Source: UBA5109 sp965662565 (GTDB lineage: Bacteria > Pseudomonadota > Gammaproteobacteria > Pseudomonadales > Pseudohongiellaceae). Taken from it: a stretch of DNA of 53,390 nt. Below the pieces are notes generated by a model. That model was given only the letters and a program-made list of their open reading frames with translations, made no database searches and was not told the origin of the DNA. Location of the stretch: NCBI GenBank assembly GCA_965662565.1, contig CBFIHS010000009.1, forward strand, positions 1 to 53,390. Direction: 5' to 3'. The position numbers were made by a program, and so were the translations under genes. Of this stretch, positions 35,236-44,082 are shown one piece after another (position 1 is the stretch's first letter; each line of letters starts with the position of its first letter).

Positions 35236-36193
35236 TATTTTGTTTGCGTTTTTGAGCGCGTAGCTGTGTTAGTTCAGCAAGTATGGCAATGGCGATTTCT
35301 GGTGGTGTTTTACTGCCAATATCCAAGCCTACCGGGGCATGTAATTTCTCAATTTGAGTATTTGGTATATCCAAGATCGCCAAACGTTCTTTGCGTTTTT
35401 CGGTGGTCTTTGCTGAACCCATTGCGCCAATATAAAAAGCATCATGCTTAAGCACTTCCATTAAAGCCATGTCATCAATACGGGGGTCATGGCAGAGGGC
35501 GACAACAGCGGTTTGTTGGTCAATGCCTTTAGTGCGTAACCAATCATCAGGCATGTCGCTGCTTAGTTCTATATCCTGCTTCGGGAAGTTCTCAATTAAT
35601 TCTTGGCGCGGATCACAAACAGCCACTTCATAGTCTAAACCTAAGGCCATTTCACTTAAGTAGTAGGCAACTTGAACCGCGCCGATTAATAGCAGTCGAA
35701 AAGAAGGGCCATAGGTATGGAAGAGTGTGTCTTTTTCAATTTTTAATTGCGCATAATGATCGTTTTCTTGGAGTCGTGCCTCTCCGGTATTAAGATCAAC
35801 AATTCGGGTTGTGAGTTTTCTATCCTGAATCGCTAGAGCAAGAGTTTGATAAAGTTCCAGATGATTGTGGTTCAAAGGCTCAACAATTACTTCAAGTTGA
35901 CCACCACAAGGAAGACCCAGTCGAAGCACATCTTCAACAGCTACGCCATAGCTGATACGTTCTGGTTTTTCTTTGGCAAGTTCACCTTTCAAAATACTTT
36001 CACGCAGGTCATCTTCCACACAACCGCCGGAAAGAGAACCACAATATTGAGCGTCTTCATTGCAAGCCAGGAGTGAACCAACAGGCCGAGGAGAGGAGCC
36101 AAAAGTAGAAATAATGGTACACAACCAGCATTGCTTACCAGCCTGAAGCCATTCACTAAGCTGAACGATAACTTGTTGGTCCATGCTATGCAT
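35228..36193 (-). CDS. xdhC: XdhC/CoxI-family molybdenum cofactor insertion protein
   Basis: Binds and sulphurates or delivers molybdenum cofactor for hydroxylases of the xanthine dehydrogenase family. From ATG 36193 (AGGA seven bases upstream) it has 321 residues. The N-terminal domain carries STFGSSPRPVGS and SGGCVEDDL; the C-terminal Rossmann domain carries AVVALCHDPRIDD, YIGAMGS and LDIGSKTPPEIA. In-frame TTG at 36268 would add 25 unconserved residues. The hydroxylase itself is not in the window. Confidence 0.9.
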   Translation of the reverse strand: MHSMDQQVIVQLSEWLQAGKQCWLCTIISTFGSSPRPVGSLLACNEDAQYCGSLSGGCVEDDLRESILKGELAKEKPERISYGVAVEDVLRLGLPCGGQLEVIVEPLNHNHLELYQTLALAIQDRKLTTRIVDLNTGEARLQENDHYAQLKIEKDTLFHTYGPSFRLLLIGAVQVAYYLSEMALGLDYEVAVCDPRQELIENFPKQDIELSSDMPDDWLRTKGIDQQTAVVALCHDPRIDDMALMEVLKHDAFYIGAMGSAKTTEKRKERLAILDIPNTQIEKLHAPVGLDIGSKTPPEIAIAILAELTQLRAQKRKQNNA

Positions 36194-36285
36194 AGAGTGA
36201 TCCTGTCTTGAAATCCTAGCGGTATAGTTTACCGTATTTTGATATGCTTTAGGCCTAAGTATCTTCAATGAGTTAATGATAAATA

Positions 36286-37050
36286 ATGAAATTCAGACCC
36301 TGTATTGATTTGCATCGCGGCAAAGTTGTTCAGATAGTTGGCGGCTCCTTGCAAGAGGCAGATGAATCAAAGCTCGAAGTTAATTTCAGCAGTGAAGGTT
36401 CACCTGCTGACTTTGCCGAGTTGTATAAAAAAGCGGGACTAGAAGGCGGGCATGTTATTTCTCTTGGTCAGGGGAACGCTGAAGCAGCAAAAGCAGCACT
36501 CTCTGCTTATCCTGATGGTATGCATTATGGTGGAGGTATTACTCCAGATAACGCATTGGAGTTTCTTCGAGCAGGTGCCAGTCATGTGATAGTAACTTCC
36601 TATATTTTTAATGAAGGTAAACTTGACCTATCAAGGCTTAGTCAACTTGTGGAAGTGACTGGCAGAAACCAATTAGTGCTTGATTTAAGCTGCCGACAAA
36701 AAGCGGGTGATTATTATGTTGTTACTGATCGTTGGCAAACTTTTACAGAAGAAAAAGTGAGCCCCGCCATACTAGAAACTCTTTCAGCTTATTGCGCTGA
36801 ATTTCTTGTACATGGTGTCGATGTTGAAGGTATGCAGCAAGGTATAGAAGAGGATCTCATTCGCATGTTGGGAGAGTATTCCCCTATACCAGTCACATAC
36901 GCCGGTGGCGTTAGAAATTTAAGTGACTTGGATTTGGTCAAGAATTTGGGTGCGAATCGAGTTGATCTCACAATCGGCAGTGCTTTGGATATCTTTGGTG
37001 GTGAGGTTGCCTTTGAAGATGTGCTCGATTGGATTCGACAAAACTCTTAA
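36286..37050 (+). CDS. hisA: ProFAR isomerase, eukaryotic-type HisA
   Basis: Isomerase of histidine synthesis (ProFAR to PRFAR), TIM barrel. The 254-residue sequence resembles yeast His6 rather than ordinary bacterial HisA: RPCIDLHRGKVVQIVGGS, VIVTSYIF, LVLDLSCRQK, EFLVHGVDVEG and a final VDLTIGSALDIFGG. The expected catalytic aspartates are D8 and D133. No other his gene is near. Activity is probable but untested, and a paralogous role is possible. It converges with the next gene, overlapping by four bases. Confidence 0.85.
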   Translation: MKFRPCIDLHRGKVVQIVGGSLQEADESKLEVNFSSEGSPADFAELYKKAGLEGGHVISLGQGNAEAAKAALSAYPDGMHYGGGITPDNALEFLRAGASHVIVTSYIFNEGKLDLSRLSQLVEVTGRNQLVLDLSCRQKAGDYYVVTDRWQTFTEEKVSPAILETLSAYCAEFLVHGVDVEGMQQGIEEDLIRMLGEYSPIPVTYAGGVRNLSDLDLVKNLGANRVDLTIGSALDIFGGEVAFEDVLDWIRQNS

Positions 37051-38495
37051 CTTTTCCTTTGATAGAGTTCTTCCAGGCTGATACTTTTATGGCTTTCTAA
37101 AATAATTCGAGCATGTCTACGCGTAAAAAGCCCCGGATTAGTAATGCCACAGGAATTCGCAATAATGTAGAGTTCCTTAATCATGTTCTTCTGATAATGC
37201 GCCACGCGTTCACATTTTTCTTCAACCACTAAACCCCTTTGTAAGCGCGGGTCATGAGTCGTAATTCCAGTAGGACAAGTGTTTTTATCACACTGCATGG
37301 CCTGTATGCAGCCGAGTGAAAACATGAAGCCGCGAGCAGTGACAACACAGTCTGCACCAGCACACAAAGCCCAGGCGACATCTGCAGGATTAATAAGTTT
37401 GCCAGAAGCAATAACTTTGATGCGATCACGTAAACCATATTCAACTAGTTTATCTACCAGCAAGGGCAGGGTTTCTTGGATATCCAAGCCCATGTCATCA
37501 ATAAGCGTTAGGGGTGCTGCTCCAGTGCCACCATCACCACTGTCTATGGTAATGAAATCGGGGGCACATTCTTCGCCACGTTGTTTAATAGTGCTAAACA
37601 ATTCATCTAACCAGGCAGCGTCGCCAATCACCGTTTTAAAACCAACCGGTTTGCCAGTGAGTTGGCGGACTTTTTCGATTCTATCAAGTAGCTGATCATC
37701 ATTGCTGATATCGACGTGGCGGTTTGGGCTGTTGGAATCTTGACCGACCGGAATTAGACGGATTTTGGCTATTTCTTCAGAAACCTTGCTGCCCGGTAAC
37801 ATGCCTCCTTTACCAGGTTTGGCGCCTTGGCTGAGTTTAATTTCGATCATTTTGACTTGTTCGTGAGACGCAACGGCTTTCATTTTTTCTTCACTGAAAC
37901 CGCCGTCTTGGTTTCTAACACCGTAGTTGGCGGTGCCAATTTGAAAAACGATATCTGCGCCACCTTCGAGATGAAATTTACTCAGAGCCCCTTCACCCGT
38001 ATTGATCCAACAGCCGGAAATTGCTGCTCCCTTAGACAGTGCTTGAACAGCTGGTTTGGAAATAGCGCCATAGCTCATACCAGAAATATTGAATATGGAA
38101 TTAGTTTTGTAGGGGGTTTGGCAATATGGTCCAAAGGTCAGTGTAGGAACTTCTGTTTTATCTTCAGTAAGAACAGGGTAGGGTGAGTTGATAAATAGGG
38201 TATTTCCAGGCTTGCTGATGTCATAAGTTGAACCAAATGCCTGGGTGTTGGTCAGATCTTTGGCAGCTCGGTAAACCCAAGAACGTTGAGCTCGGTTAAA
38301 GGGCATTTCTTCACGATCCATCGAAAAGAAATACTGACGAAAAAATTCTCCTAAATCTTCAAATAAATAACGAAAACGACCGAGTAAAGGATAGTTGCGG
38401 CGAATCGCGTGTCGAGTTTGAAAAATATCGATGATATAGAGAACTATCGCAATAATAACTATGAGCGAGAGAACTAAAACAAAGACGTTTGAGAA
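37047..38495 (-). CDS. Membrane-anchored FMN-binding glutamate-synthase-family protein
   Basis: About 480 residues of the glutamate synthase central domain family, without the amidotransferase domain. An N-terminal membrane segment (FVLVLSLIVIIAIVLYIID) is followed by a linker with NRAQRSWVYRAAKD, then an FMN barrel (SGMSYGAIS, GEGALSKFH, IKLSQGAKPGKGG, DSGDGGTGAAP) and the iron-sulphur cysteine cluster in CDKNTCPTGI. The true start lies in or near the gap at 38496-38505. The reaction of these single-domain members is uncertain. Confidence 0.88.
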   Translation of the reverse strand, partial: FSNVFVLVLSLIVIIAIVLYIIDIFQTRHAIRRNYPLLGRFRYLFEDLGEFFRQYFFSMDREEMPFNRAQRSWVYRAAKDLTNTQAFGSTYDISKPGNTLFINSPYPVLTEDKTEVPTLTFGPYCQTPYKTNSIFNISGMSYGAISKPAVQALSKGAAISGCWINTGEGALSKFHLEGGADIVFQIGTANYGVRNQDGGFSEEKMKAVASHEQVKMIEIKLSQGAKPGKGGMLPGSKVSEEIAKIRLIPVGQDSNSPNRHVDISNDDQLLDRIEKVRQLTGKPVGFKTVIGDAAWLDELFSTIKQRGEECAPDFITIDSGDGGTGAAPLTLIDDMGLDIQETLPLLVDKLVEYGLRDRIKVIASGKLINPADVAWALCAGADCVVTARGFMFSLGCIQAMQCDKNTCPTGITTHDPRLQRGLVVEEKCERVAHYQKNMIKELYIIANSCGITNPGLFTRRHARIILESHKSISLEELYQRKS

Positions 38496-38505
38496 NNNNN
38501 NNNNN
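38496..38505. other. Assembly gap (10 N)
   Basis: Unresolved bases at the 5' end of the glutamate-synthase-family gene. The gap hides that gene's start codon and first residues. Confidence 0.99.
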
Positions 38506-38754
38506 AGAAACAAGCCGACAGCGGCGCTACGACGCGATTTATAAAGGCAAAGCACCTATCCACAAGAGCAACCTATCTTAGTGATTTAGCCAGCATAATA
38601 CCCACAGATGTCAGGATCATCTAGCTTATTTATCGGCAGATAGGCGTTAAGGCTTTATTCAGAGAAGCTATGTTTAACTTTTCCTTTGCAATCAGTATGA
38701 GGAGACAGGGCTTTAGGCCATAATGGTGTTTTTAGGGAATTATTGAGGTTTTTA

Positions 38755-39363
38755 ATGTTTGAACTGATTTTGGCGTCCGCCTCGCCCCGCCGACAATCCT
38801 TGTTGAAAGCCTTGGGTTTGAGTCTGAAGGTGCAGCCTCAAGATATCGATGAGAGTCTCAGGCCTCATGAGGAGCCACAAGCATTAGTTCGAAGATTGGC
38901 CGTGAGCAAAGCTAGAAGTGCGCTTCAAGCCTCTTTAAATGATAATGAGAATAACAATAATGTATTGGTTTTAGGTTCGGATACGATAGTCGTGTGTGAA
39001 GGGGTAATTTTAGGCAAGCCGCTTGATAAAAAAGAGGCAGTTGATACATTAAAGTCACTTTCTGGGCGTAAGCACCAAGTGATGACAGCAGTTGCGCTGA
39101 TGAATAATGACCATGAAGAAATTGCGGTGTCGATCACAGAGGTCAGATTTAAGCATCTTAGTGACGAAGAAATTGATGCTTATTGGGAGTCTGGTGAACC
39201 TCAAGATAAGGCTGGCTCCTATGCGATACAAGGTTTGGGTGGAATGTTTGTTAGCGAGATAAATGGTAGTTATAGCGGAGTCGTCGGTTTACCAATTTTT
39301 GAAACCAGTCAGCTGCTTGGGAAGTTTGGGGTCACTACTGAGGCAATTTTGCAGAACGCGTAA
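38755..39363 (+). CDS. maf: Maf-family nucleoside triphosphate pyrophosphatase
   Basis: Hydrolyses non-canonical or modified nucleotides (dTTP/UTP in the YhdE branch). The 202 residues from ATG 38755, with GAGG seven bases upstream, begin with the signature LILASASPRRQ and have VLGSDTIVVCEG and YAIQGLGGMFV. An in-frame TTG at 38743 would add four residues. yhdP starts two bases after its stop. Confidence 0.94.
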   Translation: MFELILASASPRRQSLLKALGLSLKVQPQDIDESLRPHEEPQALVRRLAVSKARSALQASLNDNENNNNVLVLGSDTIVVCEGVILGKPLDKKEAVDTLKSLSGRKHQVMTAVALMNNDHEEIAVSITEVRFKHLSDEEIDAYWESGEPQDKAGSYAIQGLGGMFVSEINGSYSGVVGLPIFETSQLLGKFGVTTEAILQNA

Positions 39364-39365
39364 AA

Positions 39366-42300
39366 ATGTCTGAGGAAAATAGTCTGGATAATAAGGAATC
39401 AATTCGCTCTGAAAATGCTCAAGGCACTGAAGCCCCTATGAGCCAAGCCACAGAGCATGATAAGTCGGAAAACCGCACTAAACGAGTATTGGCTAATTTT
39501 CGTCGGCGTTGTAACCATATTGTTTTGGTTTTGCTGGTTCTAGTTACAACTTATCTCACAGCCGGTCGTATATTAATGCCATTGCTGGCAACTCAAAAAG
39601 ACTGGCTGGAGGCTAGCTTAGTTGAAAGCCTAGGGCTGGATATTAGCGTTGCTCAAATGCGAGGCACTTGGTTTGGATTCAGTCCTGTTTTGCATTTGGT
39701 CGATGTGGAAATCTTTCAAGATCGGGGTTCTCAAGCTACTCATAGTCTCAAAGAGCTCGATATTGCATTAGATATTCCCCAAACCATATTGCAAGGTCAG
39801 TTAATTATTCAAAGGGTCATAGCGACTGAAATGTCATTACAGTTAGTGGAGAATGCTGACGGTGTTTGGAACTTGCTTGGGCTTAATTCGACTGGAAATA
39901 ATACTGAACAACTATTGAGGCTATTATTTAATACCGAAAGACTGCAGTTAACTGAAACACATTTGAACTTGCGTTTGGCAGATGGCTCAACGACGAATAT
40001 CAATAACCTTTACCTTGATATCCAAAATCAACGCGAACAGCATCAGGCTCAATTACAATTTCGCTTGGGCGAGCAAGTCTCTCCACTTGAAATGATAATC
40101 AACCTGGAAGGTGATCCATTAGCTGAGTTCACAGCTGAAGCTTATTTAGACCTTAATAATATTAAGCTCGCACCCTTACTCGCACAAAGGTTTTCCTCTC
40201 AAGTCACTGTTTCAGAACTGAATGGTTCTGGAGAAGTTTGGTTGAGCTTTAATAATCAGATGATTAATGAAGTTCAGGCTAATTTATCGAATCTTCAAGT
40301 TTTGGCGGAGCCTATTGGGGGTGGTCAATCCATTGATCTTAGCTCAGGTGGTGTTGAACTCGCTGCTCGTCAATCGAGTAATAAGGTCTGGTCGTTATGG
40401 TTAGAAAACCTGCAGTTCGACTTTTTTAATCGGCCATGGGAGTCAGGTGACTTTTTTCTTGACTTAGATATGAGCGCTGAAGCAATGCAAATTGATGTTT
40501 TTGGAGAGTCAGTAGATTTGGCAATTGTGAGTGACATGCTATTGGCAGCAGAATTGCCTGATAGCTTGCGCAAACCGTTGACTGACCTTAAAGCTCAAGG
40601 GAGTTTATCCAATTTATATTTCCAGACAGACCTCTCCGGTTCTTATCCTGAGGGTTTTAAATTGCTGGCTAACTTAGATGATGTTGCTGTTGATGCCTGG
40701 AGCGGTGCACCTTCGGGTAGCGGTATTATGGCTTATCTTGAAGCAGACCAAACTAAAGGCTTCGTCGAGTTAGAGTCGAATGATTTCACAATACATCTAC
40801 CGAAGATCTTTGATGACAGTTGGCACTATGACGATATTACTGGAAGAGTAGATTGGTCAGTGAACTCCGGCCTCGTTAAAGTGACAAGTAATGTTATCGA
40901 AGCCAAGAATGATAATGTGCATGGGCATGTGCAATTTGATCTGGAAAACCAAAGAAGCCTTGAAGGAAATTGGAATAGTAATTTAACACTATTAATTGGC
41001 ATTTTAGATTTTGATGCCAGTTACAAGTCACTTTATTTACCTACTTTAGAAAATATACGTGGCACGATGGATTGGTTAGATGCAGCAGTCGTTTCAGGAA
41101 ATATTAAAAACAGTGGTTTTATTTACAGAGGTAGAACCAACAATCAAAGCTATAGCGAACAACAAACTGTACAGACGTTTTATCAGGTTGAAGACGCGAA
41201 TTTACTTTTCCTGAATGACTGGCCTGAACTTGAAAATGTTAATGCCTTTGTGAAAGTGGATGACAATGATGTCTATGTTACAGCCGAAAATGGTGAGATA
41301 GCCGGTATTGAGTTGGACCCAACTGTCGCTCAGCTAAGGCCTCTTGAAGAAGGTATATGGCTAACAGTTAATACAAGTGCAACTACAGCTGGCAACACGG
41401 GACTCGACTTTCTAAGGGATTCTCCTATCAGAGATATTGTTGGTACAGCACTAGATGGCTGGGAGCTTGAGGGTGATATAAATCTAGATGTAGAGCTTGG
41501 GATTCCAATTAATAGTCCGAGCTTAGTGAATGATATTCGAGTCGCTGCACTGACAACTAATAACTCTCTGTATATTCCTGAATATGATCTACGTTTTAAC
41601 GAAATGAGGGGGGCGGTTAACTATTACAGTGAAGAAGGTTTATTTGCCAATGGACTAAGCTCAACTTTTTTTGATTTTCCTTTGGCAACTCGTATTTCAA
41701 GTAATGATGAAGAGATTTTAATAATCAGTAATGGCAGGGTCACTCCTGCAGCGCTTCAGCAATGGTCACTACAAGATCAATTCGTAAGAGAATTGTTGGA
41801 CTTTACAGCTGGGGAGTTCAGCTATGAAGCGAATCTGCAAGTTTATAATGAAACCCATGAAGACGGTGCTCGTGGAGCGCTGCGCTTACAGTCTGATCTG
41901 CTTGGCCTGGCTTTTTCCTTACCTCAACCTTTCGACAAAATGCAGGAAGAAACAGGCGCATTAGATTTAAGTCTGCGCTTTAGTGACTCAATCGATACTA
42001 TCTCTCTAAACTTTCGGGATCAACTGTCAGCTGCATTAATGCTCGATGGAGAGCTGCTCAGTGGTGAAGTGAAGCTCGGCAGGGTACATGAGGGTTTTAA
42101 TATCAGACCTTTGAATCTAGAAACGGGCTTATTAATCACAGGAGAAATCGGAGATTTTGATTACGCCCAATGGGAGGAAGTCTCACAGCACTTTAAGCCT
42201 CAAGCTGGTAACTCTCCAGCCGAAACAGTTCGCTTGGTTGATTTAAAAATGGGTAATTTAAGTGCTTTTGGTTTTGATTTGCCGGCGGTTAACACTGTGT

Positions 42301-43370
42301 TGCAAAGAAGAGATGAAGCTTGGTGGCTTTACCTTGAGAACGAAGAGATTAAAGGCGATTTGATTTTTCCTGATGATGTAAGCCAAGCCTATGATATCGA
42401 ACTGACTTATTTAAGAATCCCTGATAATGATCAGGATGCGCTTGAAGGCGAGGAAATTGATGTGCTTTCCAGTGTTGATCCGAGCGAGCTGCCAGCTATG
42501 GATTTTCGGACCGATGAGTTCCGCTTAGGCGAGGATAATATGGGAGCATGGGAATTCAAATTACGTCCTAAGCCTTCGGGAGCGACTATTTCCGAATTAA
42601 GTATGCGTTTACCTGATGCTGCCATTACCAATAAAGCGGAAGATGGAGGCGCTGATGTAGATTGGCAATACAGTGGTGGCCAACATTCTAGTTCTTTCAG
42701 CGGCCTTTTTAGTGCAGGCGATCTAGCTGATGTATTGCCTAGCTTTGGATATGGAGCTCTAGTTAAAAGTGAGTCGGCGCGTTTCGTAAGCGATTTACAA
42801 TGGTCAGGTTCACCAGCAGCATTCTCTTTAGAAAGAGTGAATGGGGAAGTGGATGTGGAAATGAAGACAGGCAGTTTTGTGGATATCGATTCCGGGTCTT
42901 CACGTTTATTTGGCGCATTGAATTTTCAAAATGTTGTAAGACGCTTAAAGCTGGATTTCTCTGATCTTTACGAGAGTGGTTTAGCGTATGACAGTATTAA
43001 TGGGAAGTTGGCTTTTAAGGATGGAATTGTGAGCACCGAAGAAGACCTCTTACTAAAAGGTCCGTCTAGCACTATTGATGCGAATGGCGAGATCGACTTG
43101 ATTAATGAAACGGTAAAGGCGGACTTACTGGTTAACCTTCCGCTTGGGCAAAATGTTTCTATGCTTGCAGGCATCTTAGGTGCTTGGCCGATAGCTTTGA
43201 GTACCTATCTAGCGAGTATTATTTTTAGTGATCAGATTGGAAATTTCACTACAGTTTTATATCGACTTGATGGGCCTTGGGATAATCCACAGGCAGGCTT
43301 TGAGTCTGATAATGCTGCTGTGGAAAATGCGATGGAAGAAATAGGAGTATTAGAAACTGATGCTGAATAA
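39366..43370 (+). CDS. yhdP: YhdP-family AsmA-like envelope protein
   Basis: 1334-residue inner-membrane-anchored protein with a large periplasmic part. YhdP is one of the AsmA-like proteins that carry phospholipids towards the outer membrane. A hydrophilic N-terminal tail of about 45 residues precedes one membrane segment (HIVLVLLVLVTTYLTAGRILM). The first conserved motif MRGTWFGFSPVLHLVDVEIF follows, and long stretches of alternating strands make up the rest, ending in a C-terminal conserved domain (LLVNLPLGQN). A groove-like bridge shape is expected for this family. maf precedes it; rng, which usually lies between, is missing. Confidence 0.92.
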   Translation: MSEENSLDNKESIRSENAQGTEAPMSQATEHDKSENRTKRVLANFRRRCNHIVLVLLVLVTTYLTAGRILMPLLATQKDWLEASLVESLGLDISVAQMRGTWFGFSPVLHLVDVEIFQDRGSQATHSLKELDIALDIPQTILQGQLIIQRVIATEMSLQLVENADGVWNLLGLNSTGNNTEQLLRLLFNTERLQLTETHLNLRLADGSTTNINNLYLDIQNQREQHQAQLQFRLGEQVSPLEMIINLEGDPLAEFTAEAYLDLNNIKLAPLLAQRFSSQVTVSELNGSGEVWLSFNNQMINEVQANLSNLQVLAEPIGGGQSIDLSSGGVELAARQSSNKVWSLWLENLQFDFFNRPWESGDFFLDLDMSAEAMQIDVFGESVDLAIVSDMLLAAELPDSLRKPLTDLKAQGSLSNLYFQTDLSGSYPEGFKLLANLDDVAVDAWSGAPSGSGIMAYLEADQTKGFVELESNDFTIHLPKIFDDSWHYDDITGRVDWSVNSGLVKVTSNVIEAKNDNVHGHVQFDLENQRSLEGNWNSNLTLLIGILDFDASYKSLYLPTLENIRGTMDWLDAAVVSGNIKNSGFIYRGRTNNQSYSEQQTVQTFYQVEDANLLFLNDWPELENVNAFVKVDDNDVYVTAENGEIAGIELDPTVAQLRPLEEGIWLTVNTSATTAGNTGLDFLRDSPIRDIVGTALDGWELEGDINLDVELGIPINSPSLVNDIRVAALTTNNSLYIPEYDLRFNEMRGAVNYYSEEGLFANGLSSTFFDFPLATRISSNDEEILIISNGRVTPAALQQWSLQDQFVRELLDFTAGEFSYEANLQVYNETHEDGARGALRLQSDLLGLAFSLPQPFDKMQEETGALDLSLRFSDSIDTISLNFRDQLSAALMLDGELLSGEVKLGRVHEGFNIRPLNLETGLLITGEIGDFDYAQWEEVSQHFKPQAGNSPAETVRLVDLKMGNLSAFGFDLPAVNTVLQRRDEAWWLYLENEEIKGDLIFPDDVSQAYDIELTYLRIPDNDQDALEGEEIDVLSSVDPSELPAMDFRTDEFRLGEDNMGAWEFKLRPKPSGATISELSMRLPDAAITNKAEDGGADVDWQYSGGQHSSSFSGLFSAGDLADVLPSFGYGALVKSESARFVSDLQWSGSPAAFSLERVNGEVDVEMKTGSFVDIDSGSSRLFGALNFQNVVRRLKLDFSDLYESGLAYDSINGKLAFKDGIVSTEEDLLLKGPSSTIDANGEIDLINETVKADLLVNLPLGQNVSMLAGILGAWPIALSTYLASIIFSDQIGNFTTVLYRLDGPWDNPQAGFESDNAAVENAMEEIGVLETDAE

Positions 43371-44073
43371 AGCATTTATTACAAATTTAGTGGCAGCCCT
43401 CATTGTTGGCTTGGGTTTTTTGTTAACGGGGCCTGCGAGCTCGATTGTTTTAAACGCAGGTTTGTTTGCCTTGTCTGGTGGCTTAACTAATTGGCTCGCT
43501 GTGCATATGTTGTTTGAGAAAATTCCCGGCTTTTATGGCTCGGGTGTTATCCCATCCCGCTTCGAGGAATTTAAGCATGGGATCAAACAACTCATCATGC
43601 AGCAGTTTTTTACTCAAGAAAATATCAGTCAATTCATTGCAGAGTCAGGAAAAGCAGATGACTCTGAGCATGATGAATCCTTTGTCAAAAAAATGGCTGA
43701 TAAAGTCGATTTTAATGGCGCATACGACTCACTCGTAGATGTGATTATGAGTTCTTCCTTTGGTGGCATGTTATCGATGCTAGGTGGTGCGGAAGCTTTA
43801 AACCCATTAAGAGATCCTTTTATTGAAAAGATGCGAGATTATTTGGGAAGAATTACTGAGGATCAGTCTTTTGTTACAGAATTCCAGCAAGCGTCAGGGG
43901 CTAAATTATTAGCGCGGGTTGAGTCTATTGTTGATAAGCGCATAGAGGAATTAACACCGCAACTTGTCAAAGAGATTATCCAGCAGATGATTCGAAAACA
44001 TCTAGGTTGGCTGGTTGTTTGGGGTGGCGTTATTGGCGGCTTAATTGGCTTGTTGGTAGGCGTATTTTTTTAG
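43360..44073 (+). CDS. DUF445-family membrane protein
   Basis: 237 residues with hydrophobic segments at both ends and a soluble helical middle part. The signature is ALSGGLTNWLAVHMLFEKIPG followed by GSGVIPSRFEEFK, close to the DUF445 pattern seen in many bacteria. Its ATG lies inside the last codons of yhdP (11-base overlap), so expression is linked to yhdP, and an envelope role is likely but unproven. Confidence 0.85.
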   Translation: MLNKAFITNLVAALIVGLGFLLTGPASSIVLNAGLFALSGGLTNWLAVHMLFEKIPGFYGSGVIPSRFEEFKHGIKQLIMQQFFTQENISQFIAESGKADDSEHDESFVKKMADKVDFNGAYDSLVDVIMSSSFGGMLSMLGGAEALNPLRDPFIEKMRDYLGRITEDQSFVTEFQQASGAKLLARVESIVDKRIEELTPQLVKEIIQQMIRKHLGWLVVWGGVIGGLIGLLVGVFF

Positions 44074-44082
44074 CATTAGCTA

